From Chamaesiphon sp031376885 (GTDB lineage: Bacteria; Cyanobacteriota; Cyanobacteriia; Cyanobacteriales; Chamaesiphonaceae): 64,000 nt of DNA. The position numbers were made by a program, and so were the translations under genes. The notes beneath the pieces were generated by a model. That model was not told the DNA's origin and did not search any database. It saw nothing but the letters and a program-made list of their open reading frames with translations. Position 1 is the stretch's first letter, and each line of letters opens with the position of its first letter. The stretch is from contig JANMEL010000263.1 of NCBI GenBank assembly GCA_031376885.1, positions 4,510 to 68,509 on the forward strand, written 5' to 3'. Shown here piece after piece: positions 9,197 through 17,714 of this stretch.

Positions 9197-10264
9197 CTAA
9201 TTTACTCGCGCACAGGGACAGGTTACTGATTGAAGATCGAGTTTATCAGTTAATGTGATTTCATCGCGATAATGGCGAGGTGTTCCCATTAATAATTGCC
9301 AAGCTTCGCCAACTGGAATTAAGTTATATCGCTCTGGATAGCGATCGAGTAATAACGCTTGCACCAGAGGGTAGTAGTCAGAATTGATACTAGGAAATAG
9401 ATGATGTTCGGTGTGATAGGAAAAATTGAAGTGTAGAAGATCGAAGATTTTGGGCATTTTCAATGACACACTATTGACTAGTGGATCGTTAATTTCATTC
9501 ATCGGACAGAGAAAGTGATTGGTATAGATATAGAACATTACTCCGGCATAACCGATCGCTAGAGGGAGTAAATAGCTGAGGAGAATTGCGAGAGGATTGA
9601 AATTGAGATATGCCAATATTCCCAGATGAATCGGGACTATTGTGGCTAGTTCGATCGCGATCGTTCGGCGTTTGTTAGGACTAACTACGACTGGAGCCGG
9701 AACATATTTTACATTATCACTATTAAATAACAAAATCGAAGTCAAATGACGAAAAGTATGGACAAACCATGATGTTGTCATGCCCAAAATCAACAACAGT
9801 GGGTTGACTTCTGATGAGGGTACGAATAGATGTTGAATCCATTTTCCCCAAGTATCAGACTGCTGAATCAAATAACTCCGATCTGGGTCGCCGATCGCAT
9901 TAGTTTCGGTATGATGTTTGTGATTGTGGACTGATTTCCACAATGTTGGGGGCATCCACATTAGAGCTAATGGCAAGAAACTAATCGCATATCTCCAGCG
10001 CGGTTGTTCGATCGTGCTACCGTGCATAGAATCATGGGCTGCAAAGAGACAAATAATGATACTGTTGCCCATAATTAGAGCTAATGGTAAGTACAACCAC
10101 AGCCACTCGATCGACCATCGATCCAGATATTTGGCGATCGACCAACCCAGTCCTAAAATTAATAGGTTGAGGGCGAGAATGAATACTTTATTTGAATTTG
10201 GTTGGAATGCTGCTTCTGGTAGTAATGGACGCAAAACTTTGACGTATTCAGCTTGACTAATCAT
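9197..10264 (-). CDS. membrane fatty acid desaturase family protein
   Basis: 355 residues with the three histidine boxes of membrane di-iron desaturases: HDSMHG (77-82), HNHKHH (113-118) and HTEHH (284-288), and hydrophobic segments at about 30-45, 55-75, 150-165, 205-245. Such enzymes introduce double bonds in acyl chains or hydroxylate carotenoids, using ferredoxin in cyanobacteria. The pattern does not closely match DesA, DesB, DesC or CrtR as I know them, so substrate and regiospecificity are left open. Confidence 0.85.
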   Translation of the reverse strand: MISQAEYVKVLRPLLPEAAFQPNSNKVFILALNLLILGLGWSIAKYLDRWSIEWLWLYLPLALIMGNSIIICLFAAHDSMHGSTIEQPRWRYAISFLPLALMWMPPTLWKSVHNHKHHTETNAIGDPDRSYLIQQSDTWGKWIQHLFVPSSEVNPLLLILGMTTSWFVHTFRHLTSILLFNSDNVKYVPAPVVVSPNKRRTIAIELATIVPIHLGILAYLNFNPLAILLSYLLPLAIGYAGVMFYIYTNHFLCPMNEINDPLVNSVSLKMPKIFDLLHFNFSYHTEHHLFPSINSDYYPLVQALLLDRYPERYNLIPVGEAWQLLMGTPRHYRDEITLTDKLDLQSVTCPCARVN

Positions 10265-10266
10265 GA

Positions 10267-10325
10267 GGGGTCAGGGGTCAGGGGTCAGGGGTCAGGGGTC
10301 TGTAGGGGCACGATGCATCGTGCCC
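10267..10325. repeat. (GGGGTCA) heptamer array and 20-bp palindrome
   Basis: Four GGGGTCA heptamers plus a GGGGTCT lie immediately upstream of the desaturase start (10267-10301). They share the G4-plus-3 layout of the GGGGATA arrays. The perfect palindrome GGGCACGATGCATCGTGCCC follows at 10306-10325, a common cyanobacterial dispersed repeat, and then another palindrome-like element (GCTCCGCGTTGGCGGAGC) near 10345. Confidence 0.85.
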
Positions 10326-10419
10326 GCTCAGGGGTCTACGGGAACGCTCCGCGTTGGCGGAGCTTGCGCCTTGCGCTTACAGTCGCTGGCTAACCGAACT
10401 GTATTGGGAGTAATCGAAC

Positions 10420-11331
10420 CTAAGATTCTGCATCTCCAGCGTGGTAAGAACTACGCACGAGAGGAGCGGAGCGAACGTCTTGGAAACCTAGTTCGCGGGC
10501 AATTGCGCCCAATCGATCGAATTCTGCTGGAGTCCAGTATTTGACGACTGGGAGATGTTCGAGAGAGGGGCGCATATATTGCCCTAGAGTGAGCCTGTCG
10601 CAATCGATCGACCGCAAATCCTGTAATGTTTCGATAATTTCAGATTCAGTTTCGCCATGTCCCAACATCAAGCCCGACTTGGTAGGGATGGTAGAATCTA
10701 GCTCCTTGACATATCTCAAAACATCGAGCGATCGGGTGTATTTTGCCCCACGACGGACACGATCTTGGAGTCTGGCTACTGTTTCGACATTATGATTATA
10801 ACAAGCAGGTTTGACGGCGACGATCGTCGAGACTCGTTCTCGTTGTTGGTGTGCGGCATCCTTGCCACTCCAAAAATCTGGAGTCAACACTTCAACTCGT
10901 GTAGCGGGATTGCTCGATCGAATGGCGGCGATCGTTTCGACAAAACAACCAGCACCACCATCGTCTAGATCGTCCCGTGCCACCGCTGTGAGCACCACAT
11001 AACGCAAACCGAGCAATGTACAAGCTTCGGCTACCTTCTGGGCTTCTTGGGGGTCTAGGGGCATCGGTGCGTGACCTTTATCCACCTGACAAAAGGCACA
11101 ACTACGGGTACATGTCGGCCCCATCAAAAGAAATGTCGCCGTCTTTTGACTGTAACATTCAGCTCGATTGGGACAACGACCTTCTTCACAGATCGTATGA
11201 ATCTGACGCTGTTTGACAATTTGTTGAACCGTAGACAGTTGGCTAGCTGTACCAATCGATCGTCGCAACCACGGCGGTAATGCCTGGATTTCGGCGCGCC
11301 AATCGGCTAATTCCGAGGGAGAATGGGGCAT
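10420..11331 (-). CDS. lipA: lipoyl synthase
   Basis: 303 residues. Both iron-sulfur clusters of LipA are visible: C48-x4-C53-x5-C59 (CEEGRCPNRAEC) for the auxiliary sulfur-donating cluster and C74-x3-C78-x2-C81 (CTRSCAFC) for the radical-SAM cluster, plus the C-terminal RSSYHAG motif. It inserts two sulfurs into octanoyl groups on lipoyl-dependent proteins such as pyruvate dehydrogenase and the glycine cleavage H protein. Start at ATG 11331. Both flanks carry G-rich tandem repeats. No lipB is nearby. Confidence 0.97.
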   Translation of the reverse strand: MPHSPSELADWRAEIQALPPWLRRSIGTASQLSTVQQIVKQRQIHTICEEGRCPNRAECYSQKTATFLLMGPTCTRSCAFCQVDKGHAPMPLDPQEAQKVAEACTLLGLRYVVLTAVARDDLDDGGAGCFVETIAAIRSSNPATRVEVLTPDFWSGKDAAHQQRERVSTIVAVKPACYNHNVETVARLQDRVRRGAKYTRSLDVLRYVKELDSTIPTKSGLMLGHGETESEIIETLQDLRSIDCDRLTLGQYMRPSLEHLPVVKYWTPAEFDRLGAIARELGFQDVRSAPLVRSSYHAGDAES

Positions 11332-11334
11332 GTG

Positions 11335-11456
11335 GGGGGAGGGGGACGGGGGGACGGGGGGATGGGGGGACGGGGGGACGGGGGGACGGGGGGAGGGTGA
11401 GAAGATATATTATCTCGCCTATTCCCTATCCCCTATTCCCTATCCCCTATCCCTTA
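11335..11456. repeat. G-rich octamer array and inverted heptamer array
   Basis: From 11335 to 11398 an octamer GGGGGGAC (one unit with T) repeats about six times; from about 11419 to 11456 the C-rich strand of the GGGGATA heptamer appears (TATCCCC with TATTCCC variants). Both lie in the divergent spacer between lipA and the receiver gene, where promoters of both genes are expected. Confidence 0.8.
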
Positions 11457-11604
11457 CCCCTCAATTCTAGCGATGAGATGAGATTTTTTGGCAATTTTAT
11501 AAAATCGTACTGAAAGTAGCTCCAAACCTTTGAATTAAGGAGTGGGAGTAAGCACTAATAACAAACCTAAATTAATAAAACTGCAAAACTTAAAGGAGTC
11601 AAGT

Positions 11605-12381
11605 GTGGCAACTAGCAAAATCTTAGTGATTGATGACAGTCGGGTGATTAGGAAGACAGTCCGTGATATGCTTCCTGACGGCGACTTTGAAGTGATTGAG
11701 GCAAAGGATGGAGTTGAGGGGATAAATCTCGTCAACCAGGAACATCCTAGTCTAATTATGTTGGACTTTATTCTGCCGAAGATGAGTGGTTGGGAGGTGT
11801 TCCAGCAAATTCAGGCTCATCCCGAACTTCAAAAAATTCCGTTGGTATTGATGTCGGGGAAAAAAGAGGAAGTTACTAGCAAGATTTCCGAACCGTTTGA
11901 GTATTTTGAATTTATCGAAAAACCATTCGATCGCGCTATTTTATCAGAAGCGATCAAAGTCGCGATGACCAAAGCGCGGAAAGCTCGCCCCCGCGCTGAG
12001 GTGACTAGTAGCTTCATGGTGATGGGAGATCCCCAAATCAGTGGCGAAGTCGTCACCGAAATGCAAACCCAAATCTCCCAGTTGCAAGAGCAATTTGCTC
12101 AACTTCAAAGAGCAGCGGGATCGGAGATCAAAGACTTGCAAGCGCAACTATCCGCAGTTGTGGCCGATCGTGAATCAGCAGCATCTCGCACTGACGATCG
12201 ACGAGTCAACCCGTCCGAAATTCAGCATCTAAGTGATAAACTTGCAGCATTGCAACAATCAAAAGATACCGAACATCGGGCCGTAATCGCCAAAGTGATG
12301 GAGTTGGAAACCGAGATCGATACCTTGAAAAAACAACTAGGTCAATTGGTGGTATTGATCAAGAAAAAACTAGTGAGCTAG
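11605..12381 (+). CDS. response regulator receiver protein with C-terminal coiled coil
   Basis: 258 residues from a GTG at 11605, chosen because GGAG stands six bases upstream and the receiver fold begins at once (ATSKILVIDDSRVIRKTV). Acidic pocket D10-D11, phosphoacceptor D54 (LIMLDFILPKMSG) and K106-like lysine in FIEKPF are present. Residues about 145-258 form a long glutamine-rich coiled coil (TEMQTQISQLQEQFAQL) with no DNA-binding domain. Output is therefore probably by protein contact. No histidine kinase is adjacent. An upstream GTG at 11542 is less likely. Confidence 0.82.
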   Translation: MATSKILVIDDSRVIRKTVRDMLPDGDFEVIEAKDGVEGINLVNQEHPSLIMLDFILPKMSGWEVFQQIQAHPELQKIPLVLMSGKKEEVTSKISEPFEYFEFIEKPFDRAILSEAIKVAMTKARKARPRAEVTSSFMVMGDPQISGEVVTEMQTQISQLQEQFAQLQRAAGSEIKDLQAQLSAVVADRESAASRTDDRRVNPSEIQHLSDKLAALQQSKDTEHRAVIAKVMELETEIDTLKKQLGQLVVLIKKKLVS

Positions 12382-12483
12382 AACAATCTAACTTGGCGCA
12401 AATTAAGCTACTTCAACTTAATTTACTAGATCGATCGAGTATTTTAACGAAGTTTATTGCTGAATTATTTCTTAGTGCGAAGT

Positions 12484-12509
12484 ACCCACCCAATTGCGCT
12501 GGGGTGGGT
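12484..12509. terminator. hairpin between receiver gene and recR
   Basis: ACCCACC and GGTGGGT arms flank a loop containing CAATTGCGCTGG in the spacer between two convergent genes. Likely a shared terminator. Confidence 0.5.
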
Positions 12510-12526
12510 TCTGGCAATTACTCCCC

Positions 12527-13123
12527 TCAATCCAACTCTCGTCTGCCTTCTAGTGCGCGCACGAGAGTTATTTCGTCGGCATATTCGAGATCGCCACCCA
12601 TCGGCAATCCAAAGGCGATGCGGGTAACTTTGGTAAAAGGTTTGATTAGCCTGCCAAGATATAGAGTTGTTGTTTCGCCTTCGACTGTCGGACTGATGGC
12701 GATGATTACTTCTTTGACTTGCAAGGCATCGATGCGACGAATTAGGGCTGAGATATTTAATTGCTCTGGCCCAATTCCATCCATCGGCGAAATTGTACCA
12801 CCTAATACGTGATACTTACCATTAAATTCTCGCGTTCGTTCTAAGGCAATTACATCACGAGAATCAGCAACGACGCAAATAGTACTATTGTCCCGTTGGG
12901 GATGACGACAGATATCGCAAGTAGGTTCGGCAGATAGATGAAAACAGATCTGACACAATCCAACTTGCTGTTTGGCATCGAGTAACGCTTGTGCCAACTG
13001 TTCGACTTCAGATTGCGATCGTTTGAGGATATGCAAAGCCAACCTCTGAGCGGATTTGGGGCCGACTCCAGGCAAACGTTGCAGTTGCTCGATCAAAGTA
13101 GCGAGAGGACGTGTATAAGCCGT
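12527..13123 (-). CDS. recR: recombination protein RecR, apparently with an ACG start
   Basis: 198 residues if started at ACG 13121-13123. RecR works with RecO (and RecF) to load RecA at gaps. Visible parts: N-terminal helix-hairpin-helix LPGVGPKSAQRLALH, the zinc finger C-x2-C...C-x2-C (CQICFHLSAEPTCDIC) and the Toprim core (VVADSRDVIALERT, GEGTTLYLGRLI-like). The only standard start, TTG 13096, would remove nine residues that match the usual RecR opening (YTRPLATLIEQL). Just upstream of them is ACG GCT TAT, with GGAG eight bases before ACG, as expected for a mutated or non-AUG initiation codon. An upstream ATG exists only in another frame. Confidence 0.9.
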   Translation of the reverse strand, partial: TAYTRPLATLIEQLQRLPGVGPKSAQRLALHILKRSQSEVEQLAQALLDAKQQVGLCQICFHLSAEPTCDICRHPQRDNSTICVVADSRDVIALERTREFNGKYHVLGGTISPMDGIGPEQLNISALIRRIDALQVKEVIIAISPTVEGETTTLYLGRLIKPFTKVTRIAFGLPMGGDLEYADEITLVRALEGRRELD

Positions 13124-13164
13124 AGGTTTAACTCCGAATGGGGGCGTGGAAAACCATTATAGCT

Positions 13165-13548
13165 CTAATCTTGGATATATTCGGCTCCGCTGGATAGGGC
13201 AATTTCGGCAAGCACAAATTCTCGGCCTAAATAAGCGGCATGATTTAACATGCTCACTGGCGAAGGTTGAGTTTGCTCGAATAATTTAACGCACAATTCT
13301 TTGGCGGTTCTCCCTGTAAAGAGGGTGGTATTCGATCGAGTTACTTTGCCTTTGGCGGGGATGACTTTACCTGTGTCGGGATCTACTGCCAAACCGCGAT
13401 CGTCGATGGCATTGGTATAGTGTTTGGCACAGATCGTGTGAGCATCCCGATCGACATAAATGATAAAGTAGCCATCGGGGTCGAGATCGATCTGACGATT
13501 GGAGAGTTCATTATCGATCGCCGTTAAATTATCAGTTAGTAAGGTCAT
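13165..13548 (-). CDS. DUF4346 domain-containing protein
   Basis: 127 residues matching the compact cyanobacterial/plastid DUF4346 family: LDPDGYFIIYVDRDAHTICA at 21-40, a middle TGRTAKELCVKLFE block and the C-terminal HAAYLGREFVLAEIALSSG. The domain also occurs attached to dihydropteroate-synthase-like proteins, but on its own its role is unknown. It lies just upstream of recR on the same strand with a gap of about 40 bases, so the two may be co-transcribed. Confidence 0.85.
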   Translation of the reverse strand: MTLLTDNLTAIDNELSNRQIDLDPDGYFIIYVDRDAHTICAKHYTNAIDDRGLAVDPDTGKVIPAKGKVTRSNTTLFTGRTAKELCVKLFEQTQPSPVSMLNHAAYLGREFVLAEIALSSGAEYIQD

Positions 13549-13667
13549 GACGAATATATATAATCATTAGATTTAGATCTAGGTTAACCGATTCAGGGGC
13601 AAGATCGATCGAGATGGGCAGATTAATTTCCTCCGCCATGGAAAAAATTAATCTACCCTCAACGGAT

Positions 13668-14831
13668 CTATTTAATTTTCATCGGCAAATCTTCATTGAT
13701 GGCGATAATCTCCTGTTGTTCTAGCTCGTTAACTTCCAAAAGATGATCTCGAATAATTTGACCGAATCGCGGATGATAAAAGCGATGTAGACTATAATTG
13801 GCAGTGGCTGGAAACCCGCGACGCTTCTTGTGCTTGCCCCCTGCCCCAGGATCGAAAGTTTTGATCCCCTGTTGAATTCCCCATTCGATCGGCGTATAGT
13901 AACAAGCATCAAAGTGTAAACAGTCTACTTCCTCACTGCTCCCCCAATAACGACCGTACAATCGATCGCCCTTATTGATGCAAAAAGACATGCCTACGGG
14001 TGCGGGCGAATCATCTCGATGTGCGGTGACAAAAACTGTCCGATGACGATAATTTTCTGCCAATCGATCGAAAAACTGCGGTGTCAGATATTTACTCCCC
14101 CACCAGCCAAATTTATCGCAGGTATCGGCATAAAAGGCGTACATTTGGGAAAATAACTGGGGATCTATTTGCGCTCCAGTCACAGTAGTCAGATTCAAAC
14201 CCACATCGCGGACAGATTTTCGCTCGCGTTTGATATTGCGCCGTTGATTGGCATTAAAGCCGCCCAAATAGTCATCAAAATTCTGGTACTCTCGATCCTG
14301 CCAAACGTAATTGTGATTGATCCAAGTCGTATAATTGTATCGTTCCATTTGCGATCGCCATTCAGGATCGACATATAGAAAATGACACCCAGATAGACGG
14401 TGGGTAGCACAAAACTGGTCGATCTCGCGTACCATCAACCCAGTAATCTCATCCTCATCTTCCCCAGGCGCGAACATAAATCGATATCCCTCCGCCGGAG
14501 TCACAGGCGACATCCCCACCAACTTGGGATAATATCTAATCCCCATTCGCTGCGCCAATTCCGCCCATTGATTGTCAAACACAAACTCCCCATAACTATG
14601 TCCCTTTACATACAAAGGAGCCGCCGCGATCAATTCTTGCCCCCGCCACACAGTCAAATGATTTGGCAGCCAACCTGTATCGGCGGTGACACTCCCCGAA
14701 AGTTCCATATTCGTCAACCAATCCCACTCAAAAAATGGAGTCTTTAATGGCATGGCGATCGCATCCCAAGCAGCTTGAGGGATTTCGGCTAAATTATTAA
14801 TCCAACGCAGTTGACACGAAGATAGAGGCAT
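13668..14831 (-). CDS. DUF482 / FemAB-like GNAT acyltransferase
   Basis: 387 residues. The family blocks KGHSYGEFVFDNQWAELAQ, PAEGYRFMF, the HFLYVDPEW segment and the C-terminal FDPGAGGKHKKRRGF are characteristic of DUF482 (also annotated peptidoglycan biosynthesis or GNAT N-acetyltransferase). By fold these resemble FemAB aminoacyltransferases, but no member has a settled substrate to my knowledge. It is transcribed toward DUF4346, about 120 bases away. A large GGGGATA array lies just upstream of its start. Confidence 0.85.
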   Translation of the reverse strand: MPLSSCQLRWINNLAEIPQAAWDAIAMPLKTPFFEWDWLTNMELSGSVTADTGWLPNHLTVWRGQELIAAAPLYVKGHSYGEFVFDNQWAELAQRMGIRYYPKLVGMSPVTPAEGYRFMFAPGEDEDEITGLMVREIDQFCATHRLSGCHFLYVDPEWRSQMERYNYTTWINHNYVWQDREYQNFDDYLGGFNANQRRNIKRERKSVRDVGLNLTTVTGAQIDPQLFSQMYAFYADTCDKFGWWGSKYLTPQFFDRLAENYRHRTVFVTAHRDDSPAPVGMSFCINKGDRLYGRYWGSSEEVDCLHFDACYYTPIEWGIQQGIKTFDPGAGGKHKKRRGFPATANYSLHRFYHPRFGQIIRDHLLEVNELEQQEIIAINEDLPMKIK

Positions 14832-14901
14832 TGTAATTAGTTATCGCTAAAGATCTTAACGTTGCCCGTGGCAAATCGCCTTACTATTGTAGAAAAGATG
14901 A

Positions 14902-15034
14902 GGGGATAGGGGATAGGGGATAGGGGATAGGGAATAGGGGATAGGGGATAGGGGATAGGGGATAGGGGATAGGGGATAGGGAATAGGGGATAGGGGATAG
15001 GGAATAGGGGATAGGGAATAGGGGATAGGGGATA
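14902..15034. repeat. 19-unit GGGGATA heptamer array
   Basis: Exactly 133 bases, that is 19 tandem heptamers. Most are GGGGATA, and a minority carry the variant GGGAATA. The array contains many overlapping G-quadruplex motifs on the plus strand. It sits between the start of the DUF482 gene and the end of the NB-ARC gene, both on the minus strand, so the transcript of that strand carries the C-rich version. Short variable-length arrays of this kind change copy number by slippage. Confidence 0.95.
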
Positions 15035-15120
15035 GAGAGAAATCTACCCTAGCACCCTCCTACCCTCTTACCCTAACACCCTCCCCCCAGAAGAATATAG
15101 ATAATGCTTGAACCCTAGTA

Positions 15121-16959
15121 CTAGGTATTTAATACTTTTGCTAAATCTTTGTCCGCACCGAGTTTGCGAAATAGAGTAGCGGCAATATTGCAATAGATCT
15201 CTGCTTGTTTCAAGTCACCTTTGGCGCGATAAATCCTGGTCAAATCCCAATTAACCTCGGCAATATGCCATGTCATTTTGATATTTTTCATGGTGACAAG
15301 TGCTTTTTTTAGGTATGTTTCTGCTAATGCCAAATTTTCTCGATCTAGCTCATTTTCGCCCAAAGAAGCCCAAGAAATTGCGATACTAGACTTATCACCT
15401 AATTCCAGGAAAAATTGGAGAGAGCGGCGGTAGATTGCCTCTGCTTCGTCATATTCGCCTCGATAGCGGGCGACATCTCCCAGTAAACCGATCGATTTAG
15501 CTATTTCCCTGAGTGATTTTTGTCTCTTGGCATAGGCAAGTGCATCGTTAAAATAACGCTCCGCCTCATCCAATCTACCTGTATCTCGATAAACACAGCC
15601 TAATGTTTGGACGCAGTATTGATAACTATTTCCTTCGACATGGGGAATCAATCTTTGGCACCATTCCTGTTGCAAATCCCCATGGTTCCATTTTTGCAAT
15701 GCTGGTAATAAAGATCTGACAACAACCCTACTCACGAGATCGTATTTGCGTAACAACCAACAAAAATACAATTTTTCTAACCTAAATTGCCAATCTTCCA
15801 AACTCTGCATTTGTTTAGGCAGTTTGAAAAAACTATACATTTTGGCTGCATAACTCCACAATTGTGGTAACTCTAATCGAAATAGTGTTTGCAATGTCTC
15901 GGATACCGATCGATACATTACATATAAATTCTCTCCAGTGACTGGATCGATCGATCTTTCTACCAATCCACAATCGATAAATTCAGTGAGTAACGCCTCT
16001 GTGTTTTTTCGAGCTAATCTTTTAAATACAATTTTTCGACAAAAGGGGCGTACTAGTCGCAGTGTCGTTAATGTTTTGGCATTTAATCCTTTTCGTCGCA
16101 GCACGGACATCCGTTTTAGTAACTCTTTTGCGGGCGTTTTCTGGCAATCCAAATAAGCACGCAGCAGGGGCATAATTTCTTTGGTTACCAATTCTGGTTT
16201 CTGTCTCAATACACCTGGATGATGTTTGGAATAATTGGCTAAAAGTTTGAGCGCAAAGATGTTGCCGCCAACTCGATCGGCAATCCAATCTAGATCCATC
16301 TGATGATCTTTCGCGCCCAGATCTTCGAGCAGTTGTACACTAGCAGAAGGTGAGATACCACCGATCTCTTCTACATCAACTTTTTGCGGATCTATTTTTT
16401 TAGTTTCTCGATCGGCTAGATCTAGTTCGGGCAATTTCTGGGCGATAATGATAATCTTAGAATTATGTTCGCCATAAACCAAAGCATGTAGCAAGTTACC
16501 GATCGCGGGGGATTTGCATTTATGAGTATAAGGTTCGAGCAAATCTTCCAAATTATCGATCGCTATCAGCCACCGCTCCGTTTGGAGTTTATTGACGATC
16601 GTATCAATTATTCGCTCTGACGATAAAGCTATAAGATTTGTGGGCAAACCAAAGGCTTTGAAAAGTTCGCCAAACAAATTAAAACTATCTGAATTATTAG
16701 CCCTGCAATAGAAAACATTATCATAGAGGCAAGTTGCGGAAATTGTTGATGACGATCTATCGATCCCATACTGTTCGAGTAGTTTGACGATCGTCGCTGT
16801 CTTCCCAATTCCACCTTCCCCATGTATCGCCAATACTTTACGGCTGTTTGATAAGTCTGCGGCTAGCTTTGCGAGTAGCTCCTCTCTCCCTACCCATGCC
16901 CGAATTGTCGGCATTTGGGCACCGCCAAATAATCGTTTCGATGAATTCTGAATCTGCAT
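15121..16959 (-). CDS. NB-ARC / TPR STAND ATPase
   Basis: 612 residues. A Walker A loop GEGGIGKT is at 47-54 after a WVGREELL box, and a Walker B strand LIAIDNLEDL at 131-140. A helical and winged-helix-like region follows, then tetratricopeptide repeats at about 450-600 (DTGRLDEAERYFNDALAYAK, RGEYDEAEAIYRRSLQFF). This is the STAND arrangement: an ATPase switch controlled by a C-terminal ligand sensor. There is no recognisable N-terminal effector (no TIR, CHAT, protease or nuclease); only about 25 residues precede the NTPase, so its output is unknown. Such proteins act in signalling or phage defence. Confidence 0.82.
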   Translation of the reverse strand: MQIQNSSKRLFGGAQMPTIRAWVGREELLAKLAADLSNSRKVLAIHGEGGIGKTATIVKLLEQYGIDRSSSTISATCLYDNVFYCRANNSDSFNLFGELFKAFGLPTNLIALSSERIIDTIVNKLQTERWLIAIDNLEDLLEPYTHKCKSPAIGNLLHALVYGEHNSKIIIIAQKLPELDLADRETKKIDPQKVDVEEIGGISPSASVQLLEDLGAKDHQMDLDWIADRVGGNIFALKLLANYSKHHPGVLRQKPELVTKEIMPLLRAYLDCQKTPAKELLKRMSVLRRKGLNAKTLTTLRLVRPFCRKIVFKRLARKNTEALLTEFIDCGLVERSIDPVTGENLYVMYRSVSETLQTLFRLELPQLWSYAAKMYSFFKLPKQMQSLEDWQFRLEKLYFCWLLRKYDLVSRVVVRSLLPALQKWNHGDLQQEWCQRLIPHVEGNSYQYCVQTLGCVYRDTGRLDEAERYFNDALAYAKRQKSLREIAKSIGLLGDVARYRGEYDEAEAIYRRSLQFFLELGDKSSIAISWASLGENELDRENLALAETYLKKALVTMKNIKMTWHIAEVNWDLTRIYRAKGDLKQAEIYCNIAATLFRKLGADKDLAKVLNT

Positions 16960-17714
16960 CAGTAATTTCCAATTGAGAACCCATTTTTCACTATTTCTAA
17001 TGTGCCCTTGTGAACACGATCTACACCATCAATCTTCCTCTCGACTAGAGATTCAGACTATTTTGAAAATAATGACATCATTTTTGGATGCCGATCTTTG
17101 AGTGAAATTTGACGATCGCTGACGTTTTATTAAATTATTCAGTTATTGAAAGTATTATCATCAGTGGCTTCGGGCTGAGTCACCAATCCTGTCAAAGGAT
17201 ATCAGACTTGAATTTATATGTCAAGTACGAAAGAGACATTTAGCTAAAGTTCGGACAAGGGTAAATAATTTTAGGTGGAACAATACCCAGGAGCAAAATA
17301 AATTAATTCATGAACATTGGATTGGAAGCTTTTGCTACTCCCTTTAAGTATTTCTTGCTGCGTTCAGAGTGTGTATTTAACAGGTCGGTACACAGAGTGA
17401 CTACAGAGAAAGATTCCATACCGGAAATAACATATTGACTCGTAAAAGTCTGTAATGATTTTTAACTTTAGTTACCAGCCATACTAAATATAAGGATTTT
17501 AATCGGTGGCTAACACAAAGCCGATTGCATCTGGCTGGATGTCGGCAATGATTTTTGCTTGAATTTGTTTGAGCCTATTTTACATTATCCGCGATTACCT
17601 CTGGTAGGCTACGCCAACGATTCGATCTAGGCGACACAACGAGAACGAGATTCTGGTAAGATTAAATCTTGGGAAAATGCGGACTCAGGCCGCCAAGGGA
17701 TGCAGCTAGAACTT
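16960..17714. other. 755-base spacer between NB-ARC gene and smc
   Basis: Divergent spacer that must hold both promoters. I see no open frame with coding character, no tRNA and no strong hairpin. A GGCTACGCCAACGATTCGATC remnant near 17605-17625 resembles the dispersed palindrome vocabulary seen at 225-300. Confidence 0.5.

Noticed and set aside
11542..11604. Longer N-terminus for the receiver/coiled-coil protein
   Set aside because: The GTG at 11605 has a well placed GGAG and the receiver fold starts right there; the extension is unrelated in character.
14902..15034. Heptamer array as a possible CRISPR
   Set aside because: Unit is seven bases with no spacers and no cas genes nearby.
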